Shown: positions 9,758 through 21,158, numbered from the stretch's first letter. The stretch: 64,000 bases of DNA from an uncultured Granulosicoccaceae bacterium (GCA_937951345.1 CALFCF010000056.1:1-64000); one strand, 5' to 3'. The notes: a model not told the origin generated them from the letters alone. Translations and numbers: made by a program.

Positions 9758-9809
9758 AACACCCAACCGTAATCGCCAACTATATTGCAGCGATTTGATG
9801 AAGTATTTG

Positions 9810-11798
9810 TCACAATTCGTTAGTGCAGTCCAAGTCACTGCCATAAGGGCTTACCTGATTCGGCAATCCGCTGTTAGTATCCTCGAGCTCCGAAATCTCA
9901 ATCGGCAATCCTGTGATGAAGCTCGCATCCGCCTCAGCACCTAGCGCTCTGGCGCGTGCCGTTACCTCTATCACAGCCCATAGCGAATTACTTTGCGGAT
10001 AGATCACAGCAAAAAAACCGGACCCTGTTGCGTCTGTTGTGATTGAACCGTTTTCCAGGGTGGGCTCATTCACTGAATCTGCAGCAACGACCGCTGGATC
10101 CTGTGGATCGAGTGAACCGTTGTTGTTCACATCCTCACCTGCATCCAGAAAGCGATTGCCATTCAAGTCCTCAGCCACGCAATCAATCCGTTGGCGCTGA
10201 ACCCATCGATCAGCGTTAAACACTGTACCGGTCTGAGCAGCGATGTGTTCCGCGAATGTCAAACCGACATTATTGATCAACTCGAAACCGCCTTTACTGT
10301 AAGACAAAGGTCTTACAGATAACTCAACAGACGCTGACTCCAACGGTATACCGCTACCATCTGCAACCTGCACAACAAACGGCAGACTGTATTGTGTTTC
10401 TCCATTGATTGCGCGTATCAGATCTGTCGTACCGATAGTGACATTCAAAACACGCTCTACAACTGAAATTCTCACATCGTCAGCAATTGCTGTGTTAGCC
10501 ACCTGCGCTACAATTTCGATTGCTTCAAATTCTGTAGCAAGCGCACCGGCCGTATAGGTCACTGTTGCTACCCCATCGCTGTTTGTAACCGCCGAAGCTG
10601 GACTTATCTGCCCGCCACGTAAATCTCCACTGGTAAACAGCACTTCACTGTTTTTAACCGGATTACCGTTAGTGTCGGTAATCAATGCCGTGATTCGACT
10701 GGTATCACCTGTCGGTACACGAGTCGACGACGCATTCAAATTCAATTGAGATGGTGTGGTAGCAACAAATTCAACGTTGCTCTGAAACGCCGGATCACCT
10801 GTTAACTGGGCTTCAACCGACAATGTTGCGGGCCCGGCACTGCCAGATAGAATCAAAACACTGGCCTCACCACTAGCATCGGTTGTGACAATTGAACTAC
10901 CCAGTATTTGACCGGCAGTCAGAGAAAAACGCAGATCTTCACCCACTACCGGCGCACCTTCAGAATGCCATCGGGCAGTAACACTTGTGATTGTGCCAAC
11001 ACCAATTTCCTGGCCTTCGATCAATGAGACAAACTCCAGTGAATCATCAGCCACCGTAATGTCGAGTGTGCTTGTCACGGTCCCATCCAACGCAGTAGCG
11101 GTGATTGTGTCGCTGCCTGATCCACTACCTACTTCGATTTCCAATTGACCGTCAATGTCTGTTGTACCTTGCTGCGGTGTGATGGAATTACCAGCGAGAC
11201 TGACAAAACTGATTTCCTCGTTGGCTATTGGACCGCCGTTACCGTCCGTCATAGTGATGAGTAGACTTGCAGTGGCACCATTGACAAGTAGATCCTGTCC
11301 GGAAATATCTATTGACGAACCACTTGCTGATATCTGCACGCTGCCAACCGTCGCACTTGCAACAGCGGTCACGATTATGTCCTGGTTGGCGTAATCGCGA
11401 CCAAGATTAAGCACAGCACTTGCGACCCCGTTCATGTCTGTCACATCAACAATATCCTGAAGCACACCCGCAGTTGATGAAAATTCAACCGCTTGACCTG
11501 GTTCAGCCCGATTGCTTTCATCCGTAACCAGCACTTGGATATTTGCAACCTCAATACCTCCGGTCGCGAGCGAGTTGGTGTCGCTAATGACATGCACTGT
11601 CAACGCACTGGGCAGTGCTGCCCCAAGCTCAGGGTCCGCGCCATTCAAAACTTCTCCGTTTGCTCCGAATTCCACGGCACTTTCGGTATCGATTGCATCT
11701 GCTGTGGCAACGGGAGCATCCGGGCGTTGCCCACAGGCACTCACCGCGAAAAGCAATACGAGCAACAGGCCATTCAGGTATTTGGTTTTTAACATCAT
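9810..11798 (-). CDS. Surface lipoprotein with invasin-type Ig-like (Big_1) repeats
   Basis: 662 residues. A lipoprotein signal ends in the lipobox AVSAC with the lipidated cysteine at C22. The rest is a string of about five beta-sandwich repeats of about 90 residues with the Big_1 signature: a strand, then a D-x-x-G-x-A turn such as TDMNGVASAVLNLG, TNSDGVATVTYTAG and TDASGEASVLILS. Near the C-terminus there is an acidic calcium-type loop, DLNGNRFLDAGED, followed by NNNGSLDPQD. Such proteins usually extend from the outer membrane for adhesion or matrix contact; the target is unknown. It lies just downstream of a small outer-membrane barrel gene on the same strand (62-base gap). Confidence 0.85.
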   Translation of the reverse strand: MMLKTKYLNGLLLVLLFAVSACGQRPDAPVATADAIDTESAVEFGANGEVLNGADPELGAALPSALTVHVISDTNSLATGGIEVANIQVLVTDESNRAEPGQAVEFSSTAGVLQDIVDVTDMNGVASAVLNLGRDYANQDIIVTAVASATVGSVQISASGSSIDISGQDLLVNGATASLLITMTDGNGGPIANEEISFVSLAGNSITPQQGTTDIDGQLEIEVGSGSGSDTITATALDGTVTSTLDITVADDSLEFVSLIEGQEIGVGTITSVTARWHSEGAPVVGEDLRFSLTAGQILGSSIVTTDASGEASVLILSGSAGPATLSVEAQLTGDPAFQSNVEFVATTPSQLNLNASSTRVPTGDTSRITALITDTNGNPVKNSEVLFTSGDLRGGQISPASAVTNSDGVATVTYTAGALATEFEAIEIVAQVANTAIADDVRISVVERVLNVTIGTTDLIRAINGETQYSLPFVVQVADGSGIPLESASVELSVRPLSYSKGGFELINNVGLTFAEHIAAQTGTVFNADRWVQRQRIDCVAEDLNGNRFLDAGEDVNNNGSLDPQDPAVVAADSVNEPTLENGSITTDATGSGFFAVIYPQSNSLWAVIEVTARARALGAEADASFITGLPIEISELEDTNSGLPNQVSPYGSDLDCTNEL

Positions 11799-11860
11799 GG
11801 AATATCCGCTAATCTCGTCTTATGTGAAGCATGTTTTCAGGACCGATTCGAAAATCTGCA

Positions 11861-12400
11861 TCAATATCCACCAAAGAAATACTGGAAACCAATACTTGCA
11901 TTGGTAAACTCCCCTTCATCAAGACGCAGAAAGTGGAAGTTCAACGACGTACGTCTCGTACCGAACAAGTTCAAACCAATACCCAATGCATCACCGGATT
12001 TGGAAAAATTTACCTGATTAGATGAGTCAAGCAGTGCCTGTCCAAACAGTCCGTAGACGCCAACTCTGCCCAGCTGTACGCCAACCCTTAGCATTGCCGC
12101 GGCGTAGGTGATCTGCGATTCGCTCAACAAACTTTGTGCGTCATCAGATGCCGAGCCGAGCTGCATTTCAACCCCGACCAGATTTGCAAGGCGCAATCCG
12201 AAAGCGCCCGTAAGTGCCCCCATTGAACGATCACCCACTCCGTTTATTTGTACAGTTCCGTCACCTACACCCACACCGTAGTAGAACTGACTGAGATCAC
12301 GATCTTTGAAATAGCCAAACAATTCCGCACTGGCAACACCCGGTATACTGCCCAGAGATACCAAACCAACGAGAATTACCCTCGCCAAAATGTTGCTCAT
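11861..12400 (-). CDS. Small outer-membrane beta-barrel protein
   Basis: 179 residues from the ATG at 12400, chosen because GGAG lies 7 bases upstream and a clean signal peptide follows (cleavage after residue 25, VASA-ELFGYF). An in-frame upstream start at 12472 would bury that signal. The mature part alternates polar and hydrophobic residues in short strands with glycine-rich turns and ends in FQYFFGGY, like OmpA/OmpW-type eight-stranded barrels. I cannot assign a family. It precedes the Ig-repeat lipoprotein and is probably co-transcribed with it. Confidence 0.7.
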   Translation of the reverse strand: MSNILARVILVGLVSLGSIPGVASAELFGYFKDRDLSQFYYGVGVGDGTVQINGVGDRSMGALTGAFGLRLANLVGVEMQLGSASDDAQSLLSESQITYAAAMLRVGVQLGRVGVYGLFGQALLDSSNQVNFSKSGDALGIGLNLFGTRRTSLNFHFLRLDEGEFTNASIGFQYFFGGY

Positions 12401-12673
12401 TAGTTTCTCCACCGTAGCGCCATAAGTTCCGACCAGGCATTTGCAAAAAAGATGATTGATGCAGAACCGCAAAATTCAGGTGCGGTAAGCTGCTTCTCAA
12501 GACTCGTGTCGACCTTTTATGAGAACCACTTTAAACTTTCGAGGCAAAATACTGCCAAGCCGTTAGCGATTTGAACGGAATTGATCGACTTTGTGCTACA
12601 GCACACAGAAAGCGGGAACAAAACAAATACCTCGCCGATCGAGAGTTAAAACAAACGAGAGAAATAATTCAGT

Positions 12674-13096
12674 ATGCTCTGGATAAAATCACTGCATATC
12701 ATCTTCATGGTGACCTGGTTTGCGGGGTTGTTTTACCTGCCACGCATCTTTGTCTATCACGCGATGAGTGAGTCTGCGGAGGAGCAAAAAACCTTTAAAA
12801 CGATGGAGCGCAAATTGATGGTTATGACCCACATAGGCGGTGCATTAACCATTATTTTCGGCTTTTGGTTACTAATCGTCTGGCTGGCGCCGTTTATGGC
12901 GCAAACGTGGATGCAATTGAAACTGCTACTGGTGCTGCTACTGGGGGTTTACCATTTCTGGTGTCAGCAGCTGGTTCGGACTTTTCGCGATGACCTCAAT
13001 AAACGATCACACCGCTGGTACCGGTTATTTAATGAAATACCGGTGCTGTTTTTATTTGTAATCGTGATATTGGTTGTAGTCAAACCCCAGTTTTAA
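12674..13096 (+). CDS. hemJ: Protoporphyrinogen IX oxidase HemJ
   Basis: 140 residues with four membrane helices. HemJ (UPF0093) oxidises protoporphyrinogen IX to protoporphyrin IX in the inner membrane, one step before ferrochelatase (hemH at 44793). The N-terminal family pattern is clear: WIKSLHIIFMVTWFAGLFYL at 3-22 with the conserved H8, then LPRIFVYH at 22-29. The C-terminal region contains the conserved WYRLFNE segment. It stands alone, convergent with rppH. Confidence 0.94.
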   Translation: MLWIKSLHIIFMVTWFAGLFYLPRIFVYHAMSESAEEQKTFKTMERKLMVMTHIGGALTIIFGFWLLIVWLAPFMAQTWMQLKLLLVLLLGVYHFWCQQLVRTFRDDLNKRSHRWYRLFNEIPVLFLFVIVILVVVKPQF

Positions 13097-13182
13097 CTCA
13101 ATTTCGATCAACCAGGGCAAAGCACAAAAGCTGAATTTCGATCAGAACAAGGAAGGCGAATAATATCGGTTATGTCACGGGT

Positions 13183-13659
13183 TCAGCTGGCTGCCAGCAG
13201 CGGTTCCAGTTCGGTGAGTGCGCGCTTGTAAACCTGTCGCTTGAAAAATATGACCTCTTTACTGGGCTTCCAGTAATCCACCCAGCGCCACAAATCGAAT
13301 TCCGGTTTCGGCCCGGCTGCCAGATCGACGTTAGCTTCGTTGCCAGTCATGCGCAGCATATACCATATCTGTTTTTGGCCAACGCAAACGGGTTGCTGGT
13401 TCTTTCTGACATAGCGCTTGGGGAGCTTGTACTTTAACCACTCGCGCGTGCAGCCAAGTACACGTACGTCCTCAGGACCGAGCCCGGTTTCCTCACGCAA
13501 CTCCCGGTACATCGCCTCCTCAGGTGACTCCTGTCTGTCGATACCACCTTGCGGAAACTGCCACGCATCCTGCCCGATGCGTCTGGCCCAGAAAACCTGA
13601 CGGTCGCCATTACTGAGAATAATCCCAACATTAGCTCTGTAACCATCCGCGTCAATCAC
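13183..13659 (-). CDS. rppH: RNA pyrophosphohydrolase (Nudix)
   Basis: 158 residues. RppH removes pyrophosphate from the 5' triphosphate end of mRNA and so triggers decay by RNase E. The Nudix box is complete at residues 38-60, G-x5-E-x7-REUxEExGU with E44, R52, E53, E56 and E57. The N-terminal [13 protein letters not shown] is typical. Length matches the family. It follows dcd on the same strand after 192 bases. Confidence 0.96.
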   Translation of the reverse strand: MIDADGYRANVGIILSNGDRQVFWARRIGQDAWQFPQGGIDRQESPEEAMYRELREETGLGPEDVRVLGCTREWLKYKLPKRYVRKNQQPVCVGQKQIWYMLRMTGNEANVDLAAGPKPEFDLWRWVDYWKPSKEVIFFKRQVYKRALTELEPLLAAS

Positions 13660-13851
13660 GTAAATATCCTTGTAGTAGTTGTTATGCGGATGATTCTTCC
13701 AAATTTTTGCGCGTACGGCAAATTCATTGGATTACGAAAGTAATCATGCACTATGTTTGGGTTACGACGGAAAAACACACCGCCAATAGCATTACCCCTA
13801 TCCGACCGAAAATATCGCTTGACGCAGGATGCAACTGCTGGCCGCGAATCA

Positions 13852-14421
13852 TCAGGTCTTCGGCAGAGTGACCCCGGTTTGCCCCTGGTACTTACCGCCG
13901 CGATCGGCATAGGAGGTATCGCAGATTTCGTCCGATTCGAAAAACAACATCTGCGCGACACCTTCATTGGCGTAGATTTTCGCCGGTAAAGGAGTTGTGT
14001 TGGAGAATTCCAGAGTGACATGTCCTTGCCACTCAGGTTCGAGCGGTGTGACATTGACAATAATGCCACAACGCGCATAAGTGGATTTACCCAGACAAAT
14101 GGTCAACACATTGCGCGGTATGCGGAAGAATTCCACCGTTCGGGCAAGTGCGAATGAATTCGGCGGAATGATGCACTCGTCCGCCGTCAGATCGACGAAG
14201 CTATCCGGGTCAAACGCTTTCGGATCGACGACCGCCGAATTAATATTCGTAAATATCTTGAATTCATTTGCGCAGCGAACGTCATAACCATAGCTCGATG
14301 TGCCGTAAGAAACGATACGCTGGTCGTTCGCTCCGACGCGTACCTGTCCGGATTCAAACGGTTCGATCAAGCCTTCTTGGTCGGCCATACGCCGAATCCA
14401 CTTATCTGATTTGATAGTCAT
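13852..14421 (-). CDS. dcd: dCTP deaminase
   Basis: 189 residues, the usual length. It deaminates dCTP to dUTP, the main source of dUMP for thymidylate in Gammaproteobacteria. The catalytic glutamate E138 is in GHVTLEFSN, and the conserved block [20 protein letters not shown] spans 112-131. It is downstream of mrp on the same strand, as in enterics and pseudomonads. Confidence 0.97.
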   Translation of the reverse strand: MTIKSDKWIRRMADQEGLIEPFESGQVRVGANDQRIVSYGTSSYGYDVRCANEFKIFTNINSAVVDPKAFDPDSFVDLTADECIIPPNSFALARTVEFFRIPRNVLTICLGKSTYARCGIIVNVTPLEPEWQGHVTLEFSNTTPLPAKIYANEGVAQMLFFESDEICDTSYADRGGKYQGQTGVTLPKT

Positions 14422-14503
14422 GTCGGGTGGATTAATAAGTTTTCAATACAACAGCAGCCAGCGTTTGAAGTTACCACTAGCCGGGTACTATAAATAACAC
14501 CGA

Positions 14504-15598
14504 TTACGTGTTCTGGATGACTATCTTCGGGAAGCTGGCGCTGTAGTCTTTCGCCTGTTTCGACAGACGCGCCGCAGCGTGGCGCGCAATCTCGCGGTAA
14601 ATTGCTGTCGTTGTGCTGTCCGGCTCCGCAACCACCGTTGGCCGACCACTGTCCGCCTGTAATCGAATACCCATTTCCAGAGGCAGACTACCCAGCAGAT
14701 TGATACCAGCCTCCTGTGCCAGTGCAGATCCACCGCCTTCACCGAATATGTGCTCATGATGACCGCACTGACTGCAGACATGCAAGCTCATGTTCTCAAC
14801 GATGCCCAGTATCGGGACATCAACCTTCTCGAACATTTTCAGACCCTTGCGCGCGTCCAGTAACGCGATATCCTGTGGCGTGGTGACAATGATTGCACCA
14901 CTGACCGGGACTTTCTGGGCAAGGGTAAGTTGTGTGTCACCAGTGCCCGGAGGCAGGTCAATAACCAGATAGTCCAGATCGCGCCAGCGCGTCTGATTAA
15001 GCAGCTGCTCAAGCGCCTGAGTCACCATCGGGCCGCGCCAAATCATCGGTGTATCCTCTTCAACAATAAAACCGATAGACATGGTTTGCACACCATAATT
15101 TTCCATCGGTTCAAGGGTATTGCCGTCCGTGGACTCCGGTTGACCCGACACACCCATCATCCGTGGCTGGCTCGGCCCGTAGATATCAGCATCTAGCAAC
15201 CCGACTCGCGCGCCCTCAGCTGACAGCGCCAGCGCCAGATTCACCGATGTTGTTGACTTACCCACCCCACCTTTACCACTGGCTACAGCGATAATGTTCT
15301 TGATGTTATCCAGCCGTTTCACACCCTTTTGCACACTGTGGGCTGTTATGTCGTGAGTCACGTCGAACGTCGCCCCGGTCACATCCGCTTTGTCGGCAAG
15401 GAGCTGCGAGAGCTCATCGATCAACGTCTCGCGGTAGCGCATCGCTGGAAATGGCAGCTCAATCTCGACAGCAACGCCACTGGCATCACATTTGACCGAT
15501 TTGAGCGCTCCGCTTTCTGCCAGCGTGGCATTCATATGTGGTTCAACATAGGCGCCGAGAGCAGCCTCGACAGAACTTTTAAGCGCGTCTGAATCCAT
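14504..15598 (-). CDS. mrp: Iron-sulfur cluster carrier ATPase Mrp/ApbC
   Basis: 364 residues from the ATG at 15598 (MDSDALKSSVEAAL). Mrp/ApbC is a P-loop NTPase that carries and delivers [Fe-S] clusters. An N-terminal MIP18/DUF59-like domain covers residues 1-85. The deviant Walker A GKGGVGKS is at 108-115. The cluster-binding pair C275-x-x-C278 (CSQC) is present. The frame stays open upstream to 15793, overlapping metG, but those extra residues do not resemble the family. The gene is divergent from metG, a very conserved arrangement. Confidence 0.94.
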   Translation of the reverse strand: MDSDALKSSVEAALGAYVEPHMNATLAESGALKSVKCDASGVAVEIELPFPAMRYRETLIDELSQLLADKADVTGATFDVTHDITAHSVQKGVKRLDNIKNIIAVASGKGGVGKSTTSVNLALALSAEGARVGLLDADIYGPSQPRMMGVSGQPESTDGNTLEPMENYGVQTMSIGFIVEEDTPMIWRGPMVTQALEQLLNQTRWRDLDYLVIDLPPGTGDTQLTLAQKVPVSGAIIVTTPQDIALLDARKGLKMFEKVDVPILGIVENMSLHVCSQCGHHEHIFGEGGGSALAQEAGINLLGSLPLEMGIRLQADSGRPTVVAEPDSTTTAIYREIARHAAARLSKQAKDYSASFPKIVIQNT

Positions 15599-15772
15599 GG
15601 TGTCTGAGGTTTCCGAATTGGTACCCGACCCTGCCTGAATACAAGCAGTTAGATCTGGCATAAACATATAAGCTAAGATCGCAACTATAACTGAAATACG
15701 TGGCGCGGATGAAACTGGTGCACAGTCCAATGCACCCTCTGCCGGTGCCAATTCACTCTGTAACTGTCGACT

Positions 15773-17815
15773 ATGCCCCAAGACACACCGCAACGAGAAA
15801 TCCTGGTTACCGCAGCACTACCCTATGCCAATGGCCCGCTTCATATCGGGCATATGCTGGAGTATGTCCAGTGCGATGTATGGGTGAGGTTTCAACGCCT
15901 GATTGGCAACACCTGTACCTGGGTGTGGGCCGATGACGCACACGGCACCCCTATCATGCTGCGCGCCGAACACGAAGGCATTTCCCCTCTGGAACTGACC
16001 GAGCGCATCAAGCAAGAGCATGAGCGCGACATTGAAGGCTTCTTGTTATCGCCGGACAATTTCCATACAACACATTCCGACGAAAACCGCGAGCTTGCAG
16101 AAATGGTCTATCGGCGCAATCGCGATGCGGGGTTGATCGTCAAGCGCACCATTGCACAACTCTACGACGCTGAAAAAAACATGTTTCTGCCGGATCGTTA
16201 CGTCAAGGGGATTTGCCCTAACTGCAACACACCGGATCAGTATGGTGACAACTGCGAAAAATGCAGCGCCACCTACGACGCTACCGAACTCAAGGAACCG
16301 TATTCAGTGATGTCGGGCAGCAAACCCGTACTAAGGGATTCGGAGCAGTATTTCTTTGCGTTGTCGAAATATACAGACTGGCTCAGTAACTGGACAACCA
16401 GCGGTACTTTGCAACCCGAAATCGCAAATAAAATACGTGAATGGCTGGATGCCGGTCTGCAAGACTGGGACATATCCCGTAATGCTCCGTACTGGGGGTT
16501 TGAAATCCCTGATGCACCCGGAAAATATTTCTATGTCTGGCTGGATGCACCGATAGGCTACATCGCAAGCCACAAGAATCTGATGGACCAACGCGGCGAA
16601 AACTTTATGGACGCCTGGCAGCAGGATTCGACGGTCGAGCTCTACCACTTTATCGGTAAAGACATTGCGAATTTTCATACGTTGTTCTGGCCAGCCATGC
16701 TCGATGGCGCCGATTTGCGCAAACCCAACGGTGTTTTTTGCCACGGCTTTCTGATGGTCGACGACGCCAAGATGAGTAAGTCGCGCGGAACGTTTGTATC
16801 GTGCGAAACTTATCTCAAGCACCTGGATCCAGAATACTTGCGTTACTATTTCGCCGCAAAGCTCAATAGCGGTGTCGCAGATTTCAACTTGCAGCTTGAT
16901 GATTTTGTACTGCGCGTCAATGCAGATCTGGTCGGCAAGGTTGTCAATATAGCGAGTCGCTGTGCAGGCTTTATCACTAAACAGTTTGACGGCAAGCTTG
17001 CTAACACTTTACCAGACGATGCTGCGCAGACGTATCAAGACATGTTGAACAGCTGGGGTGATATACAAAACCATTACGAGGGCCGTGAATACGGCAAAGC
17101 CATGCGCGAAATTATGCTGTTAGCTGAAAAAGCCAACAGCTACATAGCCGATGCCGAGCCCTGGGTGCGCATCAAGGACGAAAACTCGCGCGATGAGGTA
17201 CAGCAAATCTGCACCGCCGGTATAAATTTTTACCGAATGATTGTTACGTTTCTGGCTCCTGTTCTGCCGAATCTGGCAGATAAAACCGAAACGTTTTTAA
17301 ACGCAGAATTGAATCTGGCTTCATTAGACAATCCATTGCTTGATCACTCGATCGAAAAATACAAACCGATGATGACACGGATAGAAGAAAAGAGTATTCA
17401 ACAAATGATTGACGACAGCAAAGAAGATATCAGCAATTTTTCCAAATCCGCAGTGACGAGCGGGCCTCTGGCCGACGAGCCTGTAAAAGACGAAATCGAA
17501 TACGGAGATTTCGACAAAGTGGATTTCCGTGTGGCGCGTATTGTCGAAGCCAAACAGGTCGAGGGTGCTGACAAATTACTGCAACTCACGCTCGATATTG
17601 GCGGAGAAACACGAAACGTTTTTGCCGGTATCAAATCAGCGTACAACCCTGACGATCTGGAAGGTCGTCTGACAGTTATGGTGGCTAACCTTAAGCCACG
17701 CAAAATGCGCTTTGGTATGTCGGAAGGCATGGTACTGGCAGCAGGCCCCGGGGGTTCGGACTTGTTTATTTTAAATCCGGACGAGGGTGCAGAACCCGGC
17801 ATGCGCGTTAAATAA
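15773..17815 (+). CDS. metG: Methionyl-tRNA synthetase
   Basis: 680 residues, class I synthetase charging tRNA-Met. HIGH is at 24-27 and KMSKS at 333-337. The zinc knuckle cysteines are C148, C151, C161 and C164. A C-terminal EMAP/Trbp111-type tRNA-binding domain (about 578-680) begins at [20 protein letters not shown] and supports dimerisation. The rsxA gene starts 20 bases after the stop, so metG and the Rnf genes may share a transcript. Confidence 0.98.
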   Translation: MPQDTPQREILVTAALPYANGPLHIGHMLEYVQCDVWVRFQRLIGNTCTWVWADDAHGTPIMLRAEHEGISPLELTERIKQEHERDIEGFLLSPDNFHTTHSDENRELAEMVYRRNRDAGLIVKRTIAQLYDAEKNMFLPDRYVKGICPNCNTPDQYGDNCEKCSATYDATELKEPYSVMSGSKPVLRDSEQYFFALSKYTDWLSNWTTSGTLQPEIANKIREWLDAGLQDWDISRNAPYWGFEIPDAPGKYFYVWLDAPIGYIASHKNLMDQRGENFMDAWQQDSTVELYHFIGKDIANFHTLFWPAMLDGADLRKPNGVFCHGFLMVDDAKMSKSRGTFVSCETYLKHLDPEYLRYYFAAKLNSGVADFNLQLDDFVLRVNADLVGKVVNIASRCAGFITKQFDGKLANTLPDDAAQTYQDMLNSWGDIQNHYEGREYGKAMREIMLLAEKANSYIADAEPWVRIKDENSRDEVQQICTAGINFYRMIVTFLAPVLPNLADKTETFLNAELNLASLDNPLLDHSIEKYKPMMTRIEEKSIQQMIDDSKEDISNFSKSAVTSGPLADEPVKDEIEYGDFDKVDFRVARIVEAKQVEGADKLLQLTLDIGGETRNVFAGIKSAYNPDDLEGRLTVMVANLKPRKMRFGMSEGMVLAAGPGGSDLFILNPDEGAEPGMRVK

Positions 17816-17835
17816 AAACCGACAGACCTGCATAT

Positions 17836-18423
17836 ATGTCCAATTGGTTTTTACTTATTGTCAGTACCGCGCTTGTTAATAATTTTGTACTGGTACGATT
17901 TCTTGGTCTTTGCCCCTTTATGGGTGTCTCGCGCAGTATAGACACTGCTCTCGGAATGGGTTTTGCGACAACTTTTGTACTGACGCTGGCAGCCGGGCTC
18001 AGTTTTTTACTGAACACACTGATTCTTCAACCGCTGGACGCAGGCTTTCTGCGCATCATCGCGTTTATCGCCCTTATCGCTGCTTTGGTGCAGTTCACCG
18101 AGTTGTGGATACGCATGGCAAGCCCGTTACTTCATCGCCTGCTGGGGTTGTATTTACCGCTGATTACGACAAACTGTGCCGTACTGGGTGTCGCGCTTAT
18201 AACGACGCGTGAACAAACATCACTTGCTGGAGCCGTCGTATCCGGATTCGGTGCGGCACTTGGCTTTACGCTGGTTCTCGTGATGTTCGCCGCACTCAGA
18301 GAGCGTCTCGATACTGCTGACATTCCAAAACCATTAAAGGGAAGCGCTATTGCTTTAGTAACCGCTGGCATCATGTCACTGGCATTCATGGGTTTTGCCG
18401 GCATGGACAAAGGCTTGACCTGA
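17836..18423 (+). CDS. rsxA: Rnf electron-transport complex subunit A
   Basis: 195 residues, six membrane helices. It is an integral subunit of the Rnf complex, which couples electron flow between NADH and ferredoxin to ion movement; in E. coli the same complex (Rsx) keeps SoxR reduced. The family signature [16 protein letters not shown] is at about 20-35. Homologous to RsxE, as is usual. It opens the run rsxA-rsxB-rsxC. Confidence 0.96.
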   Translation: MSNWFLLIVSTALVNNFVLVRFLGLCPFMGVSRSIDTALGMGFATTFVLTLAAGLSFLLNTLILQPLDAGFLRIIAFIALIAALVQFTELWIRMASPLLHRLLGLYLPLITTNCAVLGVALITTREQTSLAGAVVSGFGAALGFTLVLVMFAALRERLDTADIPKPLKGSAIALVTAGIMSLAFMGFAGMDKGLT

Positions 18424-18435
18424 TCAACTATTGTC

Positions 18436-18951
18436 ATGTCCGCCATATTTGCTGCACTCGCTATTGCCTTTCTGACTACACTGGCGGCATGGTTGTTGTC
18501 AATTGCGGCACGACGTCTGCCGGCAGATGAATCTTCATTGGTTGAACAGGTTAATGCACTGCTGCCGCAGACTCAGTGCGCGCAGTGCAATTACCCCGGT
18601 TGTCGCCCCTATGCCGAAGCGATTGTTAATGGCAAAGCCGACATTAATCAGTGCCCCCCCGGCGGTGATAGCGGCATTAAAGCGTTGGCTGATTTACTCG
18701 GAAAACGAGTGATTCCATTGAATGATCAACTTGAACCACACAAAGAACCTCAGATTGCAGTAATTCGCGAGGACGAATGTATTGGTTGCACACTATGCAT
18801 TAGCGCATGTCCAGTAGATGCTATTGTTGGTGCATCAAAAAAGATGCATACCATAATTTCACACCATTGCACCGGGTGCGAACTGTGCCTGCCACCCTGT
18901 CCGGTTGATTGTATTGATCTCGTCCTGTCTGATGCAGCAGTGACGCAGTGA
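18436..18951 (+). CDS. rsxB: Rnf complex ferredoxin subunit B
   Basis: 171 residues. An N-terminal membrane anchor covers residues 3-25. Then comes an Fe-S domain with C48, C51, C56 and C73, and two [4Fe-4S] ferredoxin motifs: C115, C118, C121, C125 and C145, C148, C151, C155. All expected cluster ligands are present. The sequence is slightly shorter than the enterobacterial protein. The stop overlaps the GTG start of rsxC by four bases (GTGA), which points to translational coupling. Confidence 0.96.
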   Translation: MSAIFAALAIAFLTTLAAWLLSIAARRLPADESSLVEQVNALLPQTQCAQCNYPGCRPYAEAIVNGKADINQCPPGGDSGIKALADLLGKRVIPLNDQLEPHKEPQIAVIREDECIGCTLCISACPVDAIVGASKKMHTIISHHCTGCELCLPPCPVDCIDLVLSDAAVTQ

Positions 18952-20645
18952 AACGACCGGACGCAAAACGCCTGCTGTCAGGACTCGTAACCGAGCACGC
19001 AGGCTTATCAACACATTTGCTGGACAGCAATTACTGGCACCAGATTAACAACCCGATCCTCAATGCGATTGCAGGTCTTGCCGTCGATAAAAATATTTCC
19101 CTCGCTCAACCCACAAGCACAAAGATTGAATCGATCGATCTTCCCGGCACCGTGTATTTACCCTTGCACTACCGCGGCAAAACTCTCACACCGGCAGTTG
19201 AGAAAAATCAGTCTGTTTCCAGAGGCCAGTCACTTGTCTATCCAGCTATCGATGCTGCTGACAACACACCAAAACCGGGATTGAAGTCACCGGTACACGG
19301 CGTTGTCAGCGAGTGTCAACTAGAAATAAAAGTAACAGCAGACGGGCTGCCGCTCAGGTTTATTGCAGTAGACACGGATGACAACCAATCGGTTGATACC
19401 TCTAACTACAAAAGCGACTTTTCGCCCGCCTGGGCGACGGCCAACACCGATCAGCGTCTACAGTTATTGGTTGACCACGGCATTGTTGGCCACGGTGGTG
19501 GTGGGTTTTTGCTTGCCAATAAACTGCGTGCGAATATTCATACGCTGGTGATTAACGCAGTTGAATGTGAGCCATTGATCTCGTGCGATCGCGTCTTGCT
19601 CCACCACAAACCGAATGAAATTTTGCTCGGTATACTTGCATTGATATCACTAACGAACTGCAAGCAGTGTCTGATAGCAACAGAAACTTCGCAGAATGAC
19701 ACATCGATGCCAGATAATTCTCTGGCCGAGGCAGTAGATCTACTGCGCAAGAATCAACCGAACGACGAAATCGATTTGCTGTTCGAGCGAATTAGTTTTC
19801 ATTCAGTCAGGCGGCAGTATCCAGCTGGTGCTGAACGCGTGTTGATTAAATCCTTAACCGGTAAAGTTATCGAAAGCAACAAAACACCAGCTGACTATGG
19901 CATTTGTTGTGTCAACGTAGCTACCTGCCACGCGCTGTATCCAGTGGCCTACCATGACATGCCCCCTGAATATCGTGTCGTCACAGTCAGCGGGGACGCG
20001 GTGGCAAAAGGCAGCGGAGCGATCAGTCGTAACTTCTTGACTCCGATCGGCACGCCAATCAGAAAGCTATTAGAGGCAACCGGTGCACTAAACCAGGATG
20101 ACACATCACGAAAAGTACTCCGTGTTCTGCAAGGCGGACCTTTGTGTGGAACGGAACTGGAATCTCTGGATACACCGGTCACGCAACAGACTCACTGTGT
20201 AATCGCAACATTTTCACCTGCAGTCTCTGCAGCCAATGCGTGCATCCGCTGCACCACTTGTCAGGACGTTTGCCCGGTTAACTTAATGCCGCAGGAATTG
20301 CATCGACTGATCCGGGTTGATGACATAACGGCCGCAGCAGAGATGAATCTGCAGGATTGCCTCTTGTGCGGGTATTGCGACCTCGTCTGCCCGAGCCAGA
20401 TCCCGCTCACGCGGCAGTTCAGGCGTGCAAGACAGTCACTCCACGAGCAAGCGCAAACCAGACAACTGGCATTGCTTGCCGAAGCCCGGTTCGAACAGCG
20501 ACAACAACGGTTGGATAAAAAAGCAAAAGAGAAGGAGCAGCTTCGGGCTGAGCGTCGCAGCAAAGCAACCAGCGACTCAGCTAGAAAGCAGGCTATCGAC
20601 GCGGCACTGAGTCGCGTGCGTGATCGCAAACAGAATTCTGAATAA
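18948..20645 (+). CDS. rsxC: Rnf complex NADH-binding subunit C
   Basis: 565 residues, GTG start inside the end of rsxB. RsxC is the peripheral subunit that takes electrons from NADH through FMN. The glycine-rich nucleotide region is near 180-190 ([14 protein letters not shown]). Two [4Fe-4S] motifs are intact: C432, C435, C438, C442 and C471, C474, C477, C481. After residue 482 comes a short Gln/Lys/Arg-rich helical tail of about 80 residues, much shorter than the Ala-rich repeat tail of the E. coli protein. It is convergent with a thioesterase gene instead of running into rsxD. Confidence 0.95.
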   Translation: MKRPDAKRLLSGLVTEHAGLSTHLLDSNYWHQINNPILNAIAGLAVDKNISLAQPTSTKIESIDLPGTVYLPLHYRGKTLTPAVEKNQSVSRGQSLVYPAIDAADNTPKPGLKSPVHGVVSECQLEIKVTADGLPLRFIAVDTDDNQSVDTSNYKSDFSPAWATANTDQRLQLLVDHGIVGHGGGGFLLANKLRANIHTLVINAVECEPLISCDRVLLHHKPNEILLGILALISLTNCKQCLIATETSQNDTSMPDNSLAEAVDLLRKNQPNDEIDLLFERISFHSVRRQYPAGAERVLIKSLTGKVIESNKTPADYGICCVNVATCHALYPVAYHDMPPEYRVVTVSGDAVAKGSGAISRNFLTPIGTPIRKLLEATGALNQDDTSRKVLRVLQGGPLCGTELESLDTPVTQQTHCVIATFSPAVSAANACIRCTTCQDVCPVNLMPQELHRLIRVDDITAAAEMNLQDCLLCGYCDLVCPSQIPLTRQFRRARQSLHEQAQTRQLALLAEARFEQRQQRLDKKAKEKEQLRAERRSKATSDSARKQAIDAALSRVRDRKQNSE

Positions 20646-20717
20646 TTTATCTTTGGAACCTAAGATTTATCGAGACAGAAAAGCCGCACTAGTTAACAAT
20701 CTCTCGCACCAGCACGA

Positions 20718-21158
20718 TCAAAGCTCGTCAAGATTCTGGAGGACATAATCGGGCAGTTCGGATTTATCCGGAATCGGACGGGGACAACCGTCATCGTCAA
20801 CCGAAACAAATGTAAAAGTAGCTTCGGTGACTTTTTCGCGCACGCCAATGCGGTCGCGACGCACCCAGGCCTCTACACGAATATCAAGAGACGAACGGCC
20901 AACGCGCGTAATGTTCGCATAGACACCGAGTACATCACCCACTTTAACCGGGCGAATAAAGCTCATGGCTTCAATGGCAGCTGTCACCACCCGACCCTGG
21001 GCCCGTTGACCGGCACAGACACCACCGGCGATATCCATCTGCGACAATACCCAGCCACCAAAAATGTCACCTGATGGATTGGTATCACCGGGCATGGCCA
21101 TCGTACGGATTGTCGGGGATTTATCGGGATACTCGCTATCACTGGACATGACATTCAT
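20718..21158 (-). CDS. yciA: Acyl-CoA thioesterase, YciA-type hotdog protein
   Basis: 146 residues with a single hotdog fold. It hydrolyses acyl-CoA thioesters in the cytoplasm. The family hallmarks are PGDTNPSGDIFGGWVLSQMD (residues 23-42, including the catalytic aspartate region) and the hydrophobic strand pattern of VVTAAIEAMSFIRPVKVGDV. It lies antisense between rsxC and rsxD and is divergent from rsxD, sharing a 95-base promoter region that contains a 9-bp inverted repeat. The symbol is by similarity to E. coli YciA; the exact substrate is not known. Confidence 0.88.
   Translation of the reverse strand: MNVMSSDSEYPDKSPTIRTMAMPGDTNPSGDIFGGWVLSQMDIAGGVCAGQRAQGRVVTAAIEAMSFIRPVKVGDVLGVYANITRVGRSSLDIRVEAWVRRDRIGVREKVTEATFTFVSVDDDGCPRPIPDKSELPDYVLQNLDEL

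Noticed and set aside
13100-13144. Direct repeat AATTTCGATCA, two copies 34 bases apart
   Set aside because: Only two short copies between convergent genes; probably chance or a small local duplication.
15599-15793. N-terminal extension of mrp over 65 codons
   Set aside because: The extra residues do not resemble the family and would overlap the start of metG.
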